Assembly: GCA_024449915.1 (NCBI GenBank)
Contig: JAMZAV010000297.1
Coordinates: forward strand, 1,426,001-1,490,000
Direction of reading: 5' to 3'
DNA length: 64,000 nucleotides
Source: Sweltsa coloradensis
Lineage: Eukaryota; Arthropoda; Insecta; Plecoptera; Chloroperlidae
Below, piece by piece: positions 12,948 to 25,733 of the stretch. Under the pieces are notes generated by a model, which did not search any database, was not told the origin of the DNA, and worked only from the letters and a program-made list of their open reading frames with translations. Numbering within the stretch: the first letter of the stretch is position 1; each line of letters opens with the position of its first letter. The position numbers and the translations under genes are program-made.

Positions 12948-13458
12948 TTATTTTTATCGAAATTGGAGTAGAGATAATAATATTTTGCCAGTTTATGCAA
13001 GTATTATTACATGAATTTCAATTTTTTGACAAATGATTTACATTTTTCATCTCGTTAACGCGAGCGCTTGGGAACGACTTGCGATTAGATTGATTGATTC
13101 AATGTTTTCTTCCATAAATCATTATTATTTTACATGAGTTATAACAGAATTTGCAACGAACTATGAATTGAAAGTTTCTGAGCATAAAATATAGAAAGTG
13201 CCATGAGGTATTTTCCGTTGTGTATATTCACATGGTAATTTGCTAAAACTAAATTATCTTCTAAAAATTATTATTTTAGTAAGCTGATGTTATACTGAAT
13301 TAGCCTACACGATTATTTGTTTACAAAATGTAGCAATTGTTGTTAATATGTGCCTAGTGCAATCACACGAAGAAAATAATAATATTCAATTCTGAAGTTG
13401 TATTTTTTATCTTTTAGAAACTCAACATATTGGTAATATAGAAAATAAGAATAGATTT

Positions 13459-14221
13459 TTGGATGAGCGTAGCGAGCGTAGCGAGCGAAGCGAAGATTCC
13501 ATTTCACTACACTGGAGAAAAAAATCCGGAATGTTTTTCTTTCTTTTTTTTCTGTTTGTATTATTGTGTGTTTGTTAACACGATTCCGGCTAAACCGATA
13601 CTCCAATTGTGATGAAATTTTATGGAGGCCTTCGAAATCTCTGAACTTAGAACTGCCACGTTTTTGAGCGCAATCGAAAAAAAAATTCTCATGAAAATCG
13701 CAATTTTACGATTTTTTTCGATTTTTAAAAAATTTCTTCGACTTAACACCTACATGCTTAATCCGATTTTAATGATTTTTTCACAGAACCTTAATTTCAT
13801 TAATTAAGATATTCTTGTGAAATTTGAGCGCAATCGAAAAATTATTTCTCATGAAAATCGAAATTTTACATTTTTTTTTTTTTACAATTCATTGACTTAT
13901 AACACCTACATGCTTTATCCTATTGTGATGATTTTTTCACAGAACCCTAATTTTATGAATTAATATATTCGTGTAAAATTTAAGCGCAATCGAATAATTA
14001 TTTCTTGTGAAAATCGCAATTTACGATTTTTTTCTTTTTTAAAAATTACGATTAATAAAAAAATAAACTAAATTTTAATTTAATTTAATTAATTTTAAAA
14101 AAAATCTTCGACTTAGTAATAATTTTTTCACAGAACAACAGAAAATCCGCATAACACATGGCAGCTCAATGCACCAATTACGCTCATCCAACAACGCGGC
14201 GGGACTTAAGCGTTTTCCTAG
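13459..14221 (+). mobile_element. Non-autonomous Helentron-like element, copy D
   Basis: Plus-strand copy: starts TTGGATGAGCG followed by repeated GTAGCGAGC units. It ends with CGCTCATCCAAC, then the stem AACGC/GCGTT, then TTTTCCTAG followed by T. The interior carries two tandem copies, about 160 bp apart, of a segment with ACCTACATGCTT...TTTTTTCACAGAACC (near 13746 and 13906). Central tandem repeats are common in Helitron-derived short elements. No coding capacity. Confidence 0.65.
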
Positions 14222-14333
14222 TAGATTTCAATTTTCCGATCGGCTTCATTTTACGTAGACTTTGAGACAGTCGAGACGCAAACACGTATTTGTGAGTAGC
14301 ACCAGGCATGGTAGGACGTAAGAATCGTATTAG

Positions 14334-14957
14334 TTGGATGAGCGTAGCGAGCGTAGCGAGCGAAGCGAAGATTCCATTTCACTACACTGGAGAAAAAAAT
14401 CCGGAATGTTTTTCTTTCTTTTTTTTTCTTTTTTTTTCTGTTTGTATTATTGTGTGTTTGTTAACACGATTCCGGCTAAACCGATACTCCAATTGTGATG
14501 AAATTTTATGGAGGCCTTCGAAATCTCTGAACTTAGAACTGCCACGTTTTTGAGCGCAATCAAAATTTTTTTTCTCATAAAAATCGCAATTTTACGATTT
14601 TTTTCGATTTTTAAAAAATTTCTTCGACTTATAACACCTACATGCTTAATCCGATTTTAATGATTTTTTCACAGAACCTTAATTTCATGAATTAAGATAT
14701 TCTTGTGAAATTTGAGCGCAATCGAATAATTATTTCTTATGAAAATCGCAATTTTACGATTTTTTTCTTTTTTTAAAATTACGATTAATAAAAGAATTAA
14801 GTAAATTTTTAATTTTATTTAATTTAATTTTAAAAAAATCTTCGACTTAGTAATAATTTTTCACACAACAACAGAAAATCCGCATAACACAATGGCAGCT
14901 CAATGCACCAATATTACGCTCATCCAACAACGCGGCGGGACTTAAGCGTTTTCCTAG
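14334..14957 (+). mobile_element. Non-autonomous Helentron-like element, copy E
   Basis: Near-identical to copy D over both ends and most of the body, but with one fewer internal unit. Starts TTGGATGAGCGTAGCGAGCG; ends CGCTCATCCAAC, stem AACGC/GCGTT, TTTTCCTAG followed by T. It lies 112 bp downstream of D in the same orientation, so the pair is either a recent local duplication or two nearby insertions. Confidence 0.65.
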
Positions 14958-17404
14958 TAAACTGACCACAACAACAGTTCGTACTAACGAATAAAGTTTC
15001 GCCAATTGGAACAGCTAAGAGTAAAAACGTGTTTTTATCTTCAATCTGAATACATCCTGGCGCTGATATAGTTAACCTCAAACTTGTAAACATTGTTTAA
15101 AACAAATATGATTCGTAACATATTATTTATTCGCACAATTCACCGTGAAAAAAGTTTTTAGTATTAATTCCATGGCCACAGTAAAGAACCTAACAAAAAC
15201 CTCAAATGGGTCACGCTAGTTTTAAGTCAACTCTTGTGGTTTTCATAGACTGTTCGATAAGACTGTACACGTACACACAATGCATGGTTGAAGCTACGCC
15301 TTGTCTAAACCAAACACACTCGTGAGATTTACTTGAACGTAATTTATAATATGTATTTGTTTTGTATAAAATCCTTGTTTCTTGAAAGGCCTACAAACAC
15401 AACCTTTCAAATAAATTTGAACTAATGATATTGACCACGAAAAATAAAATTCACTCCTGTTGAATGAGTAAAAATGGATTTAGAGAGATTAATTCTAATT
15501 GTATTCAACAAATTAATTTAATTCATTGTGATAATTAATCCAAGATTACAAACATACCCAAATTAATGTCGATGATGCAATACTGTTAATGAAGATAATG
15601 TCATCATTCTATGATTGAATGATGAACGATACGAATATGTGGACCTACTACATTCAATAACTATTCACACACGAGAGTTTGAAAGTAATTGGAAATGAAA
15701 AATCGGTCACGACGAGGAAAGTGGAATATCGCACCATGGCGTTCTTCTTTGCTATAACAAGTTTTTCTGTCGACACAACTTTCTTATCTGGAAGATTCGA
15801 GAAATTCATTTGGAAGGTTGTAACATGCACCAACGACCACGGTGTAACATTTCTTTCGAACGAGAGTTGATTAAGATGGTTTTTGGACGGGGTGGAAGGG
15901 AGGAGGGGAAAATCATAATTTAGGGTATATTTAATGAAGTATAAAATTTAATCAAATCCAATGAAGGGTGTCAAATTAAATTTCAATGTTATAAAACGCG
16001 ATGTATATATATTTCAGATACCCATGATGTGCAAGTTTAATAATTTGTAAAAGCCATTTGAAATATACGGTCAATAAGATCACAACCGACGATTGATTGT
16101 ATAATAATTTAAATAAATGTATTGTTATGTGTTCTGTATTTTGGTGACTACTATTTTGAAGACATTCTGAACTAAATTACCAAATAAATTTGGCTTTAGA
16201 ATTTGACCCATGAAAAGGAACAGGCTAGATTGTCAATATCCAGGAGTCAGACTCACCACATCGTAATTATAATGAAGCATTAGTTTCGATTGACGGAAAA
16301 CTTGGAAAAACACGCACGGTTTGCCAGTGTTTGGAATTACACATGACTTTGAGAATATGAGCATCCTACTTCAGCGATTACCTGATCTCTATCGTGTTTG
16401 AGGTATCTACAGTATTATTTTATTTGTTCTTTTATACGTACAAAAATGCGTTATGAGTTACTAGAAATCACACAATTAGTGTGCTAAGCACGTTGAGGTA
16501 ATGCCATATTTTGTATTATATAACATGATTTAGATTAAGTTTTTGTATATTGATTATGTGTATAGCTTATTTACAACTACTATGTTTTATTACAATTGCG
16601 TTCAACGTAACCATACATATTAGCATATTTATTTATTTATATTAGCTATTTATCGATAAACATTTAACATTATTTTAAAATTGTGAGTAATAAAAATAAA
16701 AGTTCAAATCCGTTCTTATTTAGATATTGACAATAATTTCAGAAAATAAAATTCCTTTAACACAATTGCTCTGAATTTAACGTCTTACTTTGCAACGTCT
16801 AAGCTAAAATACTTTGATACCACTCAATAATATACTTCAATTTTGATAGAAAACAACAGTTTTAAAACCTTTACTACTAAAATGTCGATCGTACCAGGGT
16901 ACGAGGGCTAACACTATTGACGGTGGAGGCGAGGGGTGGTTTATCGTGGTGTGCTGTGACGTATGCATGGTTCATGGTTGTTTACACTTGGAACCGTGCT
17001 AGGCTTACTATACTTAAGTTCAGGCGTCCACCCCATTCCCCCCCCCCCACCCCCCCGACCCCCACCATCCCCACGCTCTGAGCCCTCAGGGCCCAGGTGG
17101 TCTGTTTAGTGGAGCTTATTATATGGTGTAGATTACGATACTGCATAATCCTATGAGAAAAACATCAGGACCCTCTCAGAGGAAGAAACAGGTCGAATTC
17201 AATCTGCTGTGATATCCTGACTTCTAACCACCGATATTTATGTATGTTGTATTTTGTAATCTGTAATTTCATTTTTAGCGTCGTAACCAACGATGCTACT
17301 AAGCCATAAACATACTAGGAAGTATATGATCAATAAGTATGTAATACAATACAATTCATGCAAATAAATCAATCTATGTTTTGTTACTTAGAATTAAAAT
17401 ATAC
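14958..17404. other. Intergenic, no gene recognised
   Basis: AT-rich until about 16900. At 16900-17110 there is a GC-rich patch with C-runs at 17038-17060 and no recognisable frame. No element ends could be paired. Confidence 0.35.
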
Positions 17405-17651
17405 ATTTTTTTGTGGAAAGCCTGCCCGGGGTGCAATTTCATGCCCCTCTTCAGGTGTCTTACTAGATATGTTGCGGATACGACATTTGTGAAGGGATGT
17501 CCGAGGGCTGTTTAAGATGACCCAATTCCTTGCCTTTGCATTAACAACTAAGGAAAACCTCAGAAAAAAACTTCAGTCAGGATTGCCGGTCTCAACGGGG
17601 CCCTGCCGAATCAGAGTCGCGTGCTTAACGCTCGAGCCAAACACTGTCGGT
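17405..17651 (-). mobile_element. tRNA-derived SINE-like element, copy 1
   Basis: Read on the minus strand: a tRNA-like head with an A-box-like TGGCTCGAGCG, then CGACTCTGATTCGG; the B-box region is partly lost. Next comes the body with CTTAAACAGCCCTCGGACAT, and a tail ACACCTGAAGAGGGGCATG...GGCAGGCTTTCCACA running into A's. Body and tail are shared with copy 4 at 49399. Pol III promoter boxes plus a common body and tail are the reason for the SINE call. Confidence 0.7.
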
Positions 17652-17689
17652 AGTGAAATATATATTGGTGTTACAGGCACGTTAAGGCA

Positions 17690-17788
17690 CGTAAGGCACA
17701 TTGTGTTATGGGGCCTTGATCTACTCTTGCCACCAGCAATATGGACGTATTTTGTAATCCAGACAAATTGAAAATAAATTATAATATT
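17690..17788 (+). mobile_element. Probable LINE 3'-end fragment
   Basis: Contains TTGTGTTATGGGGCCTTGATC...CTTGCCACCAGCAATAT and ends in an AT-rich AATAAATTATAATATT stretch. A diverged match lies on the minus strand at 59815-59905, ending in an (AAT)n-like tail. Shared unique sequence next to a simple A/T tail suggests a 3' untranslated end. The LINE identity is inference, since no coding region is attached. Confidence 0.4.
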
Positions 17789-20252
17789 GACATTTTTTAT
17801 GAGGCAATGTTAAATGTTTGTAAACGTTAAATAAAACAGGTTTTAGTTATAATTTTAGTAAATTTTCTATGTGGAATTTTTAGGTGACGTAAAATACTGA
17901 CAACATAGTTCGCTTGGAATCACGTTACTGTGAGTTGGGGTAACTGATTTTACTATAAATATTTAGAGCAACACACTGGAAGAATTTCTCAACAGTGTTC
18001 ATATTTAAATTTATACAAAAAACAGTTATATTCTTTAACGAATTATAGGCTACGTATAAACAACACATCATCTAGGCGCATTATGAGTAAGAGAGTAATT
18101 TTTTATTCGCTTGACCAATACATAGTAAAAGTATACACACATTTCCTCTTATGAGAGAGATAGTAGAGTGAAGTAAATAATTCTTAATATTAACATAGGT
18201 TAATTAATAATAATATTAATGTACAAAAAATGAAATATAACTGAGCTGGGCCTCAAACTCTGTAATAAAATAATTGATTGATGAATAGATAGGTAGGTAT
18301 TTCTATTTATGTTATATTACATTTCATGCAGAGAGATATTCATTGAGTGAGTAGAAAACTAATGTGAAACTAATGTGTACGCCTAAAATGACGTCAGGAT
18401 TCCAAATGTATGCTTCTTCACATCGTTCATTGTGGAATCCCTTTTTCGTAATTCACAAGTTCAATTTCTCACCTTCGATATTTCAGTTTCCTGTCGTGAT
18501 ATTTCGTTCTCAGACTTCCGCGACTCAAGACATGACAAACACAAAGCTCTGCTATTTCCTCGCTAGCAACATAATCATATATTCATCACGTTTTAAGATA
18601 TGTGTTCCACGGTGCAATCTTATTTATCCCATGCAGTTTGGTTTATGTACATAAGCTATCTGGATTTCAGTATAGTCTGCAAACACCATAGAAAAGACAA
18701 ATGTATGTACGATTCTCTACTTTCCAATCCTTCCCTCTCGAATACTTTCCCGCTGCATTGTAGACTATAAAGTATGTAAACCCATCTAACATAATAAAAG
18801 TGAGCCATATATTTTCAATTATTTCGTACTGTGACACCGAAGTTGGTCGTCTCCTCATTCCGTATTCCAACCTTGCCGTAACCATGTAACACGCTCGTAA
18901 CTCCGTTCTGACGTGCGGATGTTTGTTGTTCCTCTTTTTTCTTTTATTTGCAGAGTTTGAATCCTTAAAAAGAGTGTTGTAATATAAAATGAATCTCGTC
19001 GTGTTTATATTCTGACTTGGAAGCCTCCCCTGCGGAGAAAGGCACCTTGGCGGGATTTCAGAAGACTATTGACTTAAGTTAGATTACTTCAAACCAAACA
19101 TCCCCCGCCCTGCCCCGTTCTCTTTTGGTTTCGCTTCGCACCCAGAATCAAAGCACTCGCAACAGTAAAAGCCAAACCCACGAAATACAGACTGAGTTAT
19201 GTTTAATGTGGTTCCGTTTTGATTTGTGGTGTATTTCTGTTTCCATTGTGGTAACAAAACCCAATAAAAAGAACATTGGTAAGCTCGATGATGAATTCGC
19301 ATCGGAATCTATCAACAATAAATCAAGACAAATTAATGTTTTCACTAAAAGCAAGTGTGATTGATTTGACATTCATTATGAATATATTTGATAACAACAC
19401 AGATAAAATGGAGGAATTTTAATTTGTAAAGCGAATATACCCTTCATCAAACAATTACTTAACGACCTTTAGAAATCATGTATAATTCATTTTGGTTTTG
19501 AAAACCTCGTTGAAATTAATGGTCGTATTTGAGGGTTCTTAAATGTAAAATATCAAGTCTTATAATTATGAAAGGTACAAAAGGTGCGATCGAAAATCAT
19601 CTCCAAAAAAGTCTGGCTGGAGCATGGCTGGAGCCAAGGTTCTCTAAATCTCCAAGCACCCGCTGCTCCGCGCGCTCGCTGGAAGTAAATTCGATTAGGA
19701 GATTCAGTGAACCTTGGACTGGAGCAAGCTATCGAAAATTTTTAGAATTGCGTTATTTAAGAATTACGGGGCGCATTACAATTTTCTAGGTTGTTGTTGG
19801 ATAGGGGTACTCAATGCCATACTAATGTGTAAATACGAATGTTGTCAACGGCGAGCAATCGAAAATATTCCATAACTTAATACTACTTCATAATTAAGTG
19901 TTCCATAAGAATCCATAATAAATTTAATATTTAAGCAAAGGGGCAGGCAATAGGGCTACTTAAAATTCCAAATTACATTTTAATAACTTTTATTTGAATG
20001 CTGACAAAACTTTACGAAAATGATAATTAATTTCATAAATGCGTATTCTTATTTCTTTACTGATATCAATATAATGTATTGTAATTTCTTTTTTTATCTC
20101 ATCATTTTCATCAAAATACATGTTTTCTCAAATGTAAGTTGATTAGTTTTTTTTTTATTTTTACAATGGATGCAAGACATACATGTGTAAGGACTTCAGG
20201 TTCGCTTCCTAAACATCCACTTCATATAGGATTCTATGTTTACATTGCCTTT
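17789..20252. other. Intergenic, no gene recognised
   Basis: Several 70-95-codon open frames (18364, 19125, 19529 and minus-strand shadows) show no recognisable motif. A somewhat GC-richer patch at 19600-19720 contains a repeated CTGGAGC word only. Confidence 0.35.
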
Positions 20253-20435
20253 CACCGACAGAGTTGACTCAAACGTAAATCGTGAGATTCTAATTCGGGA
20301 GGTCCCGGATTCGAATCCCGTCGAGACCGGTAATCCTGACTGAAGATTTTTTCCAAGGATTTCCTCAGTCGTTAATGTGAATGCATGGAATTGTCCTCTT
20401 AAACAGCCTCGGACATCCCTTTACAATTTTCATAA
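20253..20435 (+). mobile_element. tRNA-derived SINE-like element, copy 2
   Basis: The only + strand copy. The tRNA-like head ends in an intact B box GATTCGAATCC (20308-20318), preceded by ATTCGGGAGGTCCCG. The body has TGACTGAAG...TTCCTCAGTCGTTAATG, then TCTTAAACAGCCTCGGACAT. The usual GAAGAGGGGCATG tail is not recognisable, so the 3' end may be truncated or belong to another subfamily. Confidence 0.7.
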
Positions 20436-23291
20436 CTCCTATATACCTAGTTAGTCAACTGGAGAGGGTCAAATCGGTTAGCTCTGATGTGTACCCTACA
20501 ACGGGCATCCTTAAACTTTTTTTTAAGTTGCCCTTCGACAAGGATGGTTCGAATGTTTCAGTGATATTGAATGTTAATGGGGGGGGGGTGATACTAGTCC
20601 TCAGAAAGTTAGAATATCTATGTTTTTGACACCCCCACCATCAATAAAGTCTAGAACAGGCGAGGACCAATAACGGTAATAACTTTGTTCCTTACTTTGG
20701 GTCCTCCCGTGACCGTGCTTGTTTTATATCGTGCTCGGGATACAAACTGTCCGAGTACTTCCCCTTTAAAACCGTGTCCGGCGAAGAAGTGAAAGTGATT
20801 GCTAGTGGAAGGGGTTCGCTTTCAACTGCTCTAGTCGGACGAGTTCGACGCGGTGTTTCAACCATCATTTCGCAGATATATGACGTCATTTATCTGCTTT
20901 CAAACACCGTACGTAAAGCCATCAGGTGTTTTCTGTTGTTCGTTTTTGCGATCATCGGGATTCGCTTTGCTTGATCTGCGTTACTCGAGGGAAGTTGAAG
21001 ATAGCCATGTTGTGTCTTTTAACTACCTACCAGTTCCAAAGATAAATTGTGTAGGCCTGTCATATTGACCTAATTTTGCAATGGAGCTAATGTTCAGCTA
21101 AACAACAAAAACAAAACAGTTTAGTTCAGTTTAGTTACAATTTTTGTGTTTTGAATTATATCGTACACAATTTAATAATTCTAAATAAAATAAAATCTTG
21201 CAACATTTAAACTATCGTAGATGTAGATTCTGTATTGCAAAATGCATCAAAGTACAAAGTGAAACCCCAAATCTGTTTAGGAGGAATGGCCTTTGTTTTG
21301 TTTTATATTTGTTTTAATTACGTAGAAATTAAAATATGCGCTGACAAGAAAAAAACATTTGCAACAAAATTGATTGGAGTCTATAGTCACTGCCAGAGAG
21401 CAGATATAACATGTGCAGGCACTTTTAATACTTTGTTCAAATCTAGACACTTGATTGCTGCATGGTTTCACACATTGTCGGATTAATTTGGTATATTAGA
21501 TATTAATGTTTTAGGTTAAAAAATTTCAAGAATCTTTGTTCATTGTTGGCTACTGTACTCTCATCGATGGCGTAGGCGTGGATAGGGTTTCATTTAGATC
21601 TGCTTTGATTAAAGTCTCCAACTGAAGAACAGTTTATTGTTACTTAGTAGGTAAGAGTAAAAATACAAGTGCATTAATTAATTTTTATATTCGAGTCGTA
21701 TGGATAAAGCGCCTTACAAAGCGTCCTGAAGTTGTCTATTCCTTGAGTCTCTCTTAAGTGTGGCGACGAATTGCTTCATCCGCAGTTCTTGACGCAGTCG
21801 TTTCGTCTTTAAGCTTCTCTTAAAAATGCAGAAACTCGACTCTTAATTGTTCGTTTCATAGTCCGCCGATTTCGTTTGTATTTCTTGGTTAAAGAATTAA
21901 CATAAAGGAAAGGATTTTACTAACCTAGGTGAACTAAGCTTTTATAGCACGAACCGTAGCAGTATTATGTTTGCATTAACTTTTAACACTTTGGTGTTAA
22001 AATATTTGCTGAATCTTAAGTGCTCGTTTCTATTGCGAATTACGTCGCAACAGTAATTTAATTTGACTTAAGTTGAGTTGTTACATCAATTTATGTTTAA
22101 TAATCCATTGTAATTTAGTTTTAATGATTGTACATTTTAGTTTAACTAATACAAATTAATTCCATTTGCAGAGAACACGTTAGCATACAAATAAAATTGT
22201 AACAATGATAATAAAGATAATATTATCATACAAGTTGCAAGGTATTATTGGCTATCTTCTATTGAAAAATAAGAATCAAAAGAAGTGTAAGAATCACATT
22301 AATATTATAAGCTTCACATTTAGAATATTAACTACACATGAATTACATGAGCTACACAAGAATAACATGATATACTTTTGTTATATTCTTGGTTGCCTTT
22401 CATTAATGGAACGCTCGTGTTTTCTAGCAAGAAAAACAAAAAAAAAACTTAAAAATGAAAAATGTTTTATGGTCTAGAAACTTTGTCCAAGTTTTTAAAC
22501 GTTAACAAAAACCTAGGAAATTAAGTCTGTGATAATTTTAGTTGCAACGCCTGAAATTTATGAAACTGCTAACTGCGTTTTTTAAATTGAGTACAACAAA
22601 CACGTAAACAGCATTTCGGACGATTACCCCAATCCAGTAAACGTAAACAAAACTTGTTAACGTTCTAGTAGGTCACTTCCGGTTTCAGTGGTCTGTCAGG
22701 TGGCGACACCTACAAATGACTGTTGGAATGAAACTGACAATAACGAAGACAAATCTACCACGGCATTTCAGCATTCATTGTGCAAGCGCGTAATTAATGT
22801 TCGGTTAGTTGGTCGTGTCGTGTTTCTGTTGTTGCCCAGACACATCGCCGATGTAACGTGTCTGAAACACATGTTCATTATTTGGGGCGTCGAGGGTCCT
22901 TGACGATTTCGTTTTCATCGTCAAGATGAGAGCTTGACTATTGTCGGCGGTTGTGTGTGACTGAGCCAAACTAAATGAACTCCGAATGTGTAACGGTTCG
23001 CGACAGGAAAAAATGAGTCGTCGTTAATGGAAAAAGTTTTATCAATTGGTTTTGTTGCTATAACCGCTAGAAAAAGTAATACAAGAACTGACAAATGTAT
23101 TTCAGCTTTACAAGAAGCGTCGATGAGTTTATGTTTACATTTTGTCTCAAATCATTTCTAAAAAAAAGAGAAGTAATAAAAAGTGTTCTGTTAAGTTGGG
23201 TTTTCATCTACGCTAGGTATATTTATAGAGAGTTCTCTTTTTTTAGGCGATACTAAGGCCTGTTTGGCCTTGTATTTCACCACACCTACTT
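20436..23291. other. Intergenic, no gene recognised
   Basis: Contains a G9 run near 20580 and the more mixed stretches 20700-21060 and 22680-22960. Their open frames carry no domain I recognise. Regulatory or lone-exon function cannot be excluded. Confidence 0.35.
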
Positions 23292-23426
23292 TAAATGTAA
23301 ATTTTACAATTTCTGGAACTTAACACTGCTTTAAGGTTGGATAAATACATTTTATTAACTCGTCTATATTTTTTATTTATCCAACCTAAGAGCAGTTAAG
23401 TTCTATTAATTGTAAAATAACATTTA
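23292..23426. mobile_element. 135-bp foldback MITE
   Basis: Inverted arms of about 55 bp. Left arm TAAATGTAAATTTTACAATT...GAACTTAAC...AGGTTGGATAAATA; the right arm is its reverse complement with a few changes. The spacer is about 25 bp and AT-rich. Outer ends are TTAAATG...CATTTA. No coding. A short foldback DNA element, probably Tc1/mariner-like by size, though no clear target duplication is visible. Confidence 0.7.
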
Positions 23427-24570
23427 CCAGTTCTATTATAATTTCTTTTAAAACAATGGACATGATTTATCATTGAATGCCGGTACGGAGAATTTAATTA
23501 GTTCGTACAAATGTATTTAACATGAAAAGCATACATTCATCTATATTATTCTCGCAGATAATAACACTAACACAATCCATTCTTCAGCAGAATATTGTAA
23601 ATTCCTGATCAGAGCTTAAAATCGTTCAATACTTGGGTTTGTTAAAGCGGTGACTCGGAGCCATCCTTGCAACAAAGCACGTATAGTTTGTTGTATAAAG
23701 TTGGTTCACGTTACCTTGTTGATTCTGGCGTCGCCCGAGAGAGAATCGTACCCAACCATCTGGTTGTTATTATCTATGTCGAATACCAAACTCCGGTTGG
23801 CCATGGTTCGCTCGTCGATGATCGCTGTGCCGATAGAGTGCGCTCGGTCTGCTATAATTTAACGTCCCACCATGAGAATCACTTATGCCCCTGCGTGGGT
23901 AGTCTAAGGAACGTTCTAAGTTATTTAAAGTAAAGTTGTTGCGAAGAAAATAAAACATTCACCAGCACATGATCAAACCCTGGGGAAATGCCTTTGATCA
24001 CTGGTACTATTTGTTGTTTTCGTAATGATCAAACATAACATGATCACAATGTAGAAGCTTGGTTTGCTTAAGTTTGTGTGCATGTAGGCAAGCAACAGTT
24101 AAAATATAACAATATTTGTTCAGGTTTTCTCATTATTGTTATTCTACACCGCAGTTGCGATACAATTATGATATTCTTAAATAATTATTTTGAAACATTG
24201 ACATCTTAATGTGCAATCTTCAAACTGTATTCCTCTCCAATAATTAATTAGAAAGTATGATTAATTTTAATATTACTTTTCCTCAGTGCACATCAGTGGC
24301 ATGTTATTACGTAAGCATCAATACTTACTTGTGCAAGTACATTGAATATTATCTAACCTTTATATTTTTAAGAACCCGTCTATTCGTTCGTTTTTTTACC
24401 GTGGCAAAGTATACTCGGCTGTACAAACTTCAAACGCGATTTCCTTATTTAAAGTTCATAAAACTATATTTTAATATTCTACTACAAAATGCTAATTTCT
24501 TACTTGAAGTTGAAGCATCCATAAAATCGAGATTTTAACTTAAACAAAACTTTCAGTAAGACGCTTTTAC
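23427..24570. other. Intergenic, no gene recognised
   Basis: Includes a GC-richer patch at 23640-23930 open in two forward frames and one reverse frame, with no recognised motif. An imperfect hairpin near 23960-24004 pairs TGATCAAA with TTTGATCA. Confidence 0.35.
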
Positions 24571-24760
24571 AATGCCTCACCTATTTAAGTTTCAAATTAA
24601 TAAGTCATTTCTTGTTTTATTTTGCTTCCCACCGTTTGAATTTAAAAATTGAAAGAAGCTCATGCAATGCCTCACCTATTTAAGTTTTAAATTGATAAAT
24701 CAATTCTTGTTTTATTTTGCTTTTTACCATATAGATTTTAAGAATTGAAATATAGCGTGC
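24571..24760 (+). repeat. 95-bp tandem duplication
   Basis: AATGCCTCACCTATTTAAGT occurs at 24571 and 24666. Each is followed by a similar segment TTGTTTTATTTTGCTT...and an AATTGAAA end. Two diverged copies, no coding. Confidence 0.85.
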
Positions 24761-25058
24761 TATTGTAAGTAATAACAAATGTAATACTTTCATATTAATT
24801 ATCGTATTTCTCATTTGTCTTTCTTCATATCCCGTTACAAATGCATTCCATTAGACAATCGTATGAAACAAAGCACAGAATTAATATTTCTCTGGTATTT
24901 GGCTCATGGTTGCAAGATGCATAGTAGAGTTACATGAAATGCGCGTACATTCCACCGTACGCGGCACGAAAGATAAGTACGGAAAAATCAAGTCCATATT
25001 TTTACTTCAAACAAGACACTACTATTTAACAAATGTGTTAATTTATTTCGTTTAAGGG

Positions 25059-25235
25059 CGCGACAACCGTTAAGTCATTATCCGCTAGACCTACGCTGGA
25101 CAAACCCACAAGAAAGGGGTGGGTCACCTAGTTTCGGGAAGTAAAATACTAGCTGATGTTTTCGAGGTGGACCTAAGCTTTTTTCTCGTTTTCTATACGA
25201 TCGGCAGAGGCTCAGACGGGGGCTTCTATACGCAT
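25059..25235 (+). repeat. Diverged copy of the 1885-2445 repeat family
   Basis: Begins GCGACAACCGTTAAGTCATTA. It continues through GTTTCGGGAAGTAAAATACT, GATGTTTTCGAGGTGGAC, a CGTTTTCTATACGATC stretch and CAGACGGGGG, in the same order as 1888-2250 but without the purine-rich middle. Confidence 0.6.
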
Positions 25236-25585
25236 ATTCAAGTGTTTTTTTTTTACAATATTCGACCAGTTTTAGAACAACGTATCGTTCGAATGAAAGA
25301 GCAACAAAATACATGGAATAAAATCCCTTCACTTAGTACGTTAAATGATATTGAAAATGCATGGATAAACAGTAAACACATGCCGAAGAACAAACTTGTG
25401 TATTAAATAATTTAATGTCCTGCTAGCGAAACTCGCAAACAAATATTCTAGACTTCCTGTTGACGGCACTGCTAAAATGTCTGCATAACGACTGCTCAGT
25501 AAGTTGGTTCCTTCTCGTCTTTGTGACATCACAACACACGTCAACTCAGGAGAAGTTATAATAAATAATAAATACATTTATTTGG

Positions 25586-25605
25586 AGTCTACCCACTCAG
25601 TCATA
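25586..25605 (+). repeat. Shared 20-mer next to an A/T-rich tail
   Basis: AGTCTACCCACTCAGTCATA preceded by an ATTTATTTG run. The same 20-mer is at 29469, also after an AT-rich tail; a variant lies on the minus strand at 50871-50894. Probably the edge of a retroelement. Confidence 0.6.
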
Positions 25606-25717
25606 TAATTGATTGAGCGATAACCAACCAAAGATTGATATTTTTTAAATAGGCTATATAGCAATCAGTGGTGTGAACAGTGCGAACACCCGCCTACAAT
25701 GCCTATTCTATGTTGCT

Positions 25718-25733
25718 TGGTGGAGGTGCCGGT
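25718..25733 (+). other. PBS-like motif, shortened
   Basis: TGGTGGAGGTGCCGG then TTCC instead of GT. Fifteen bases fit the tRNA-Ala 3'-end complement. No LTR ends recognised on either side. Confidence 0.3.

Noticed and set aside
23650..23933. Possible exon in a GC-richer patch
   Set aside because: Open in several frames and both strands, with no motif, homology signal or convincing splice sites.
25119..25406. Open frame ending in a plausible helical peptide after EQRIVRMKEQQ
   Set aside because: Its first half lies in a repeat copy and the second half has no recognised family; too weak for an exon call.
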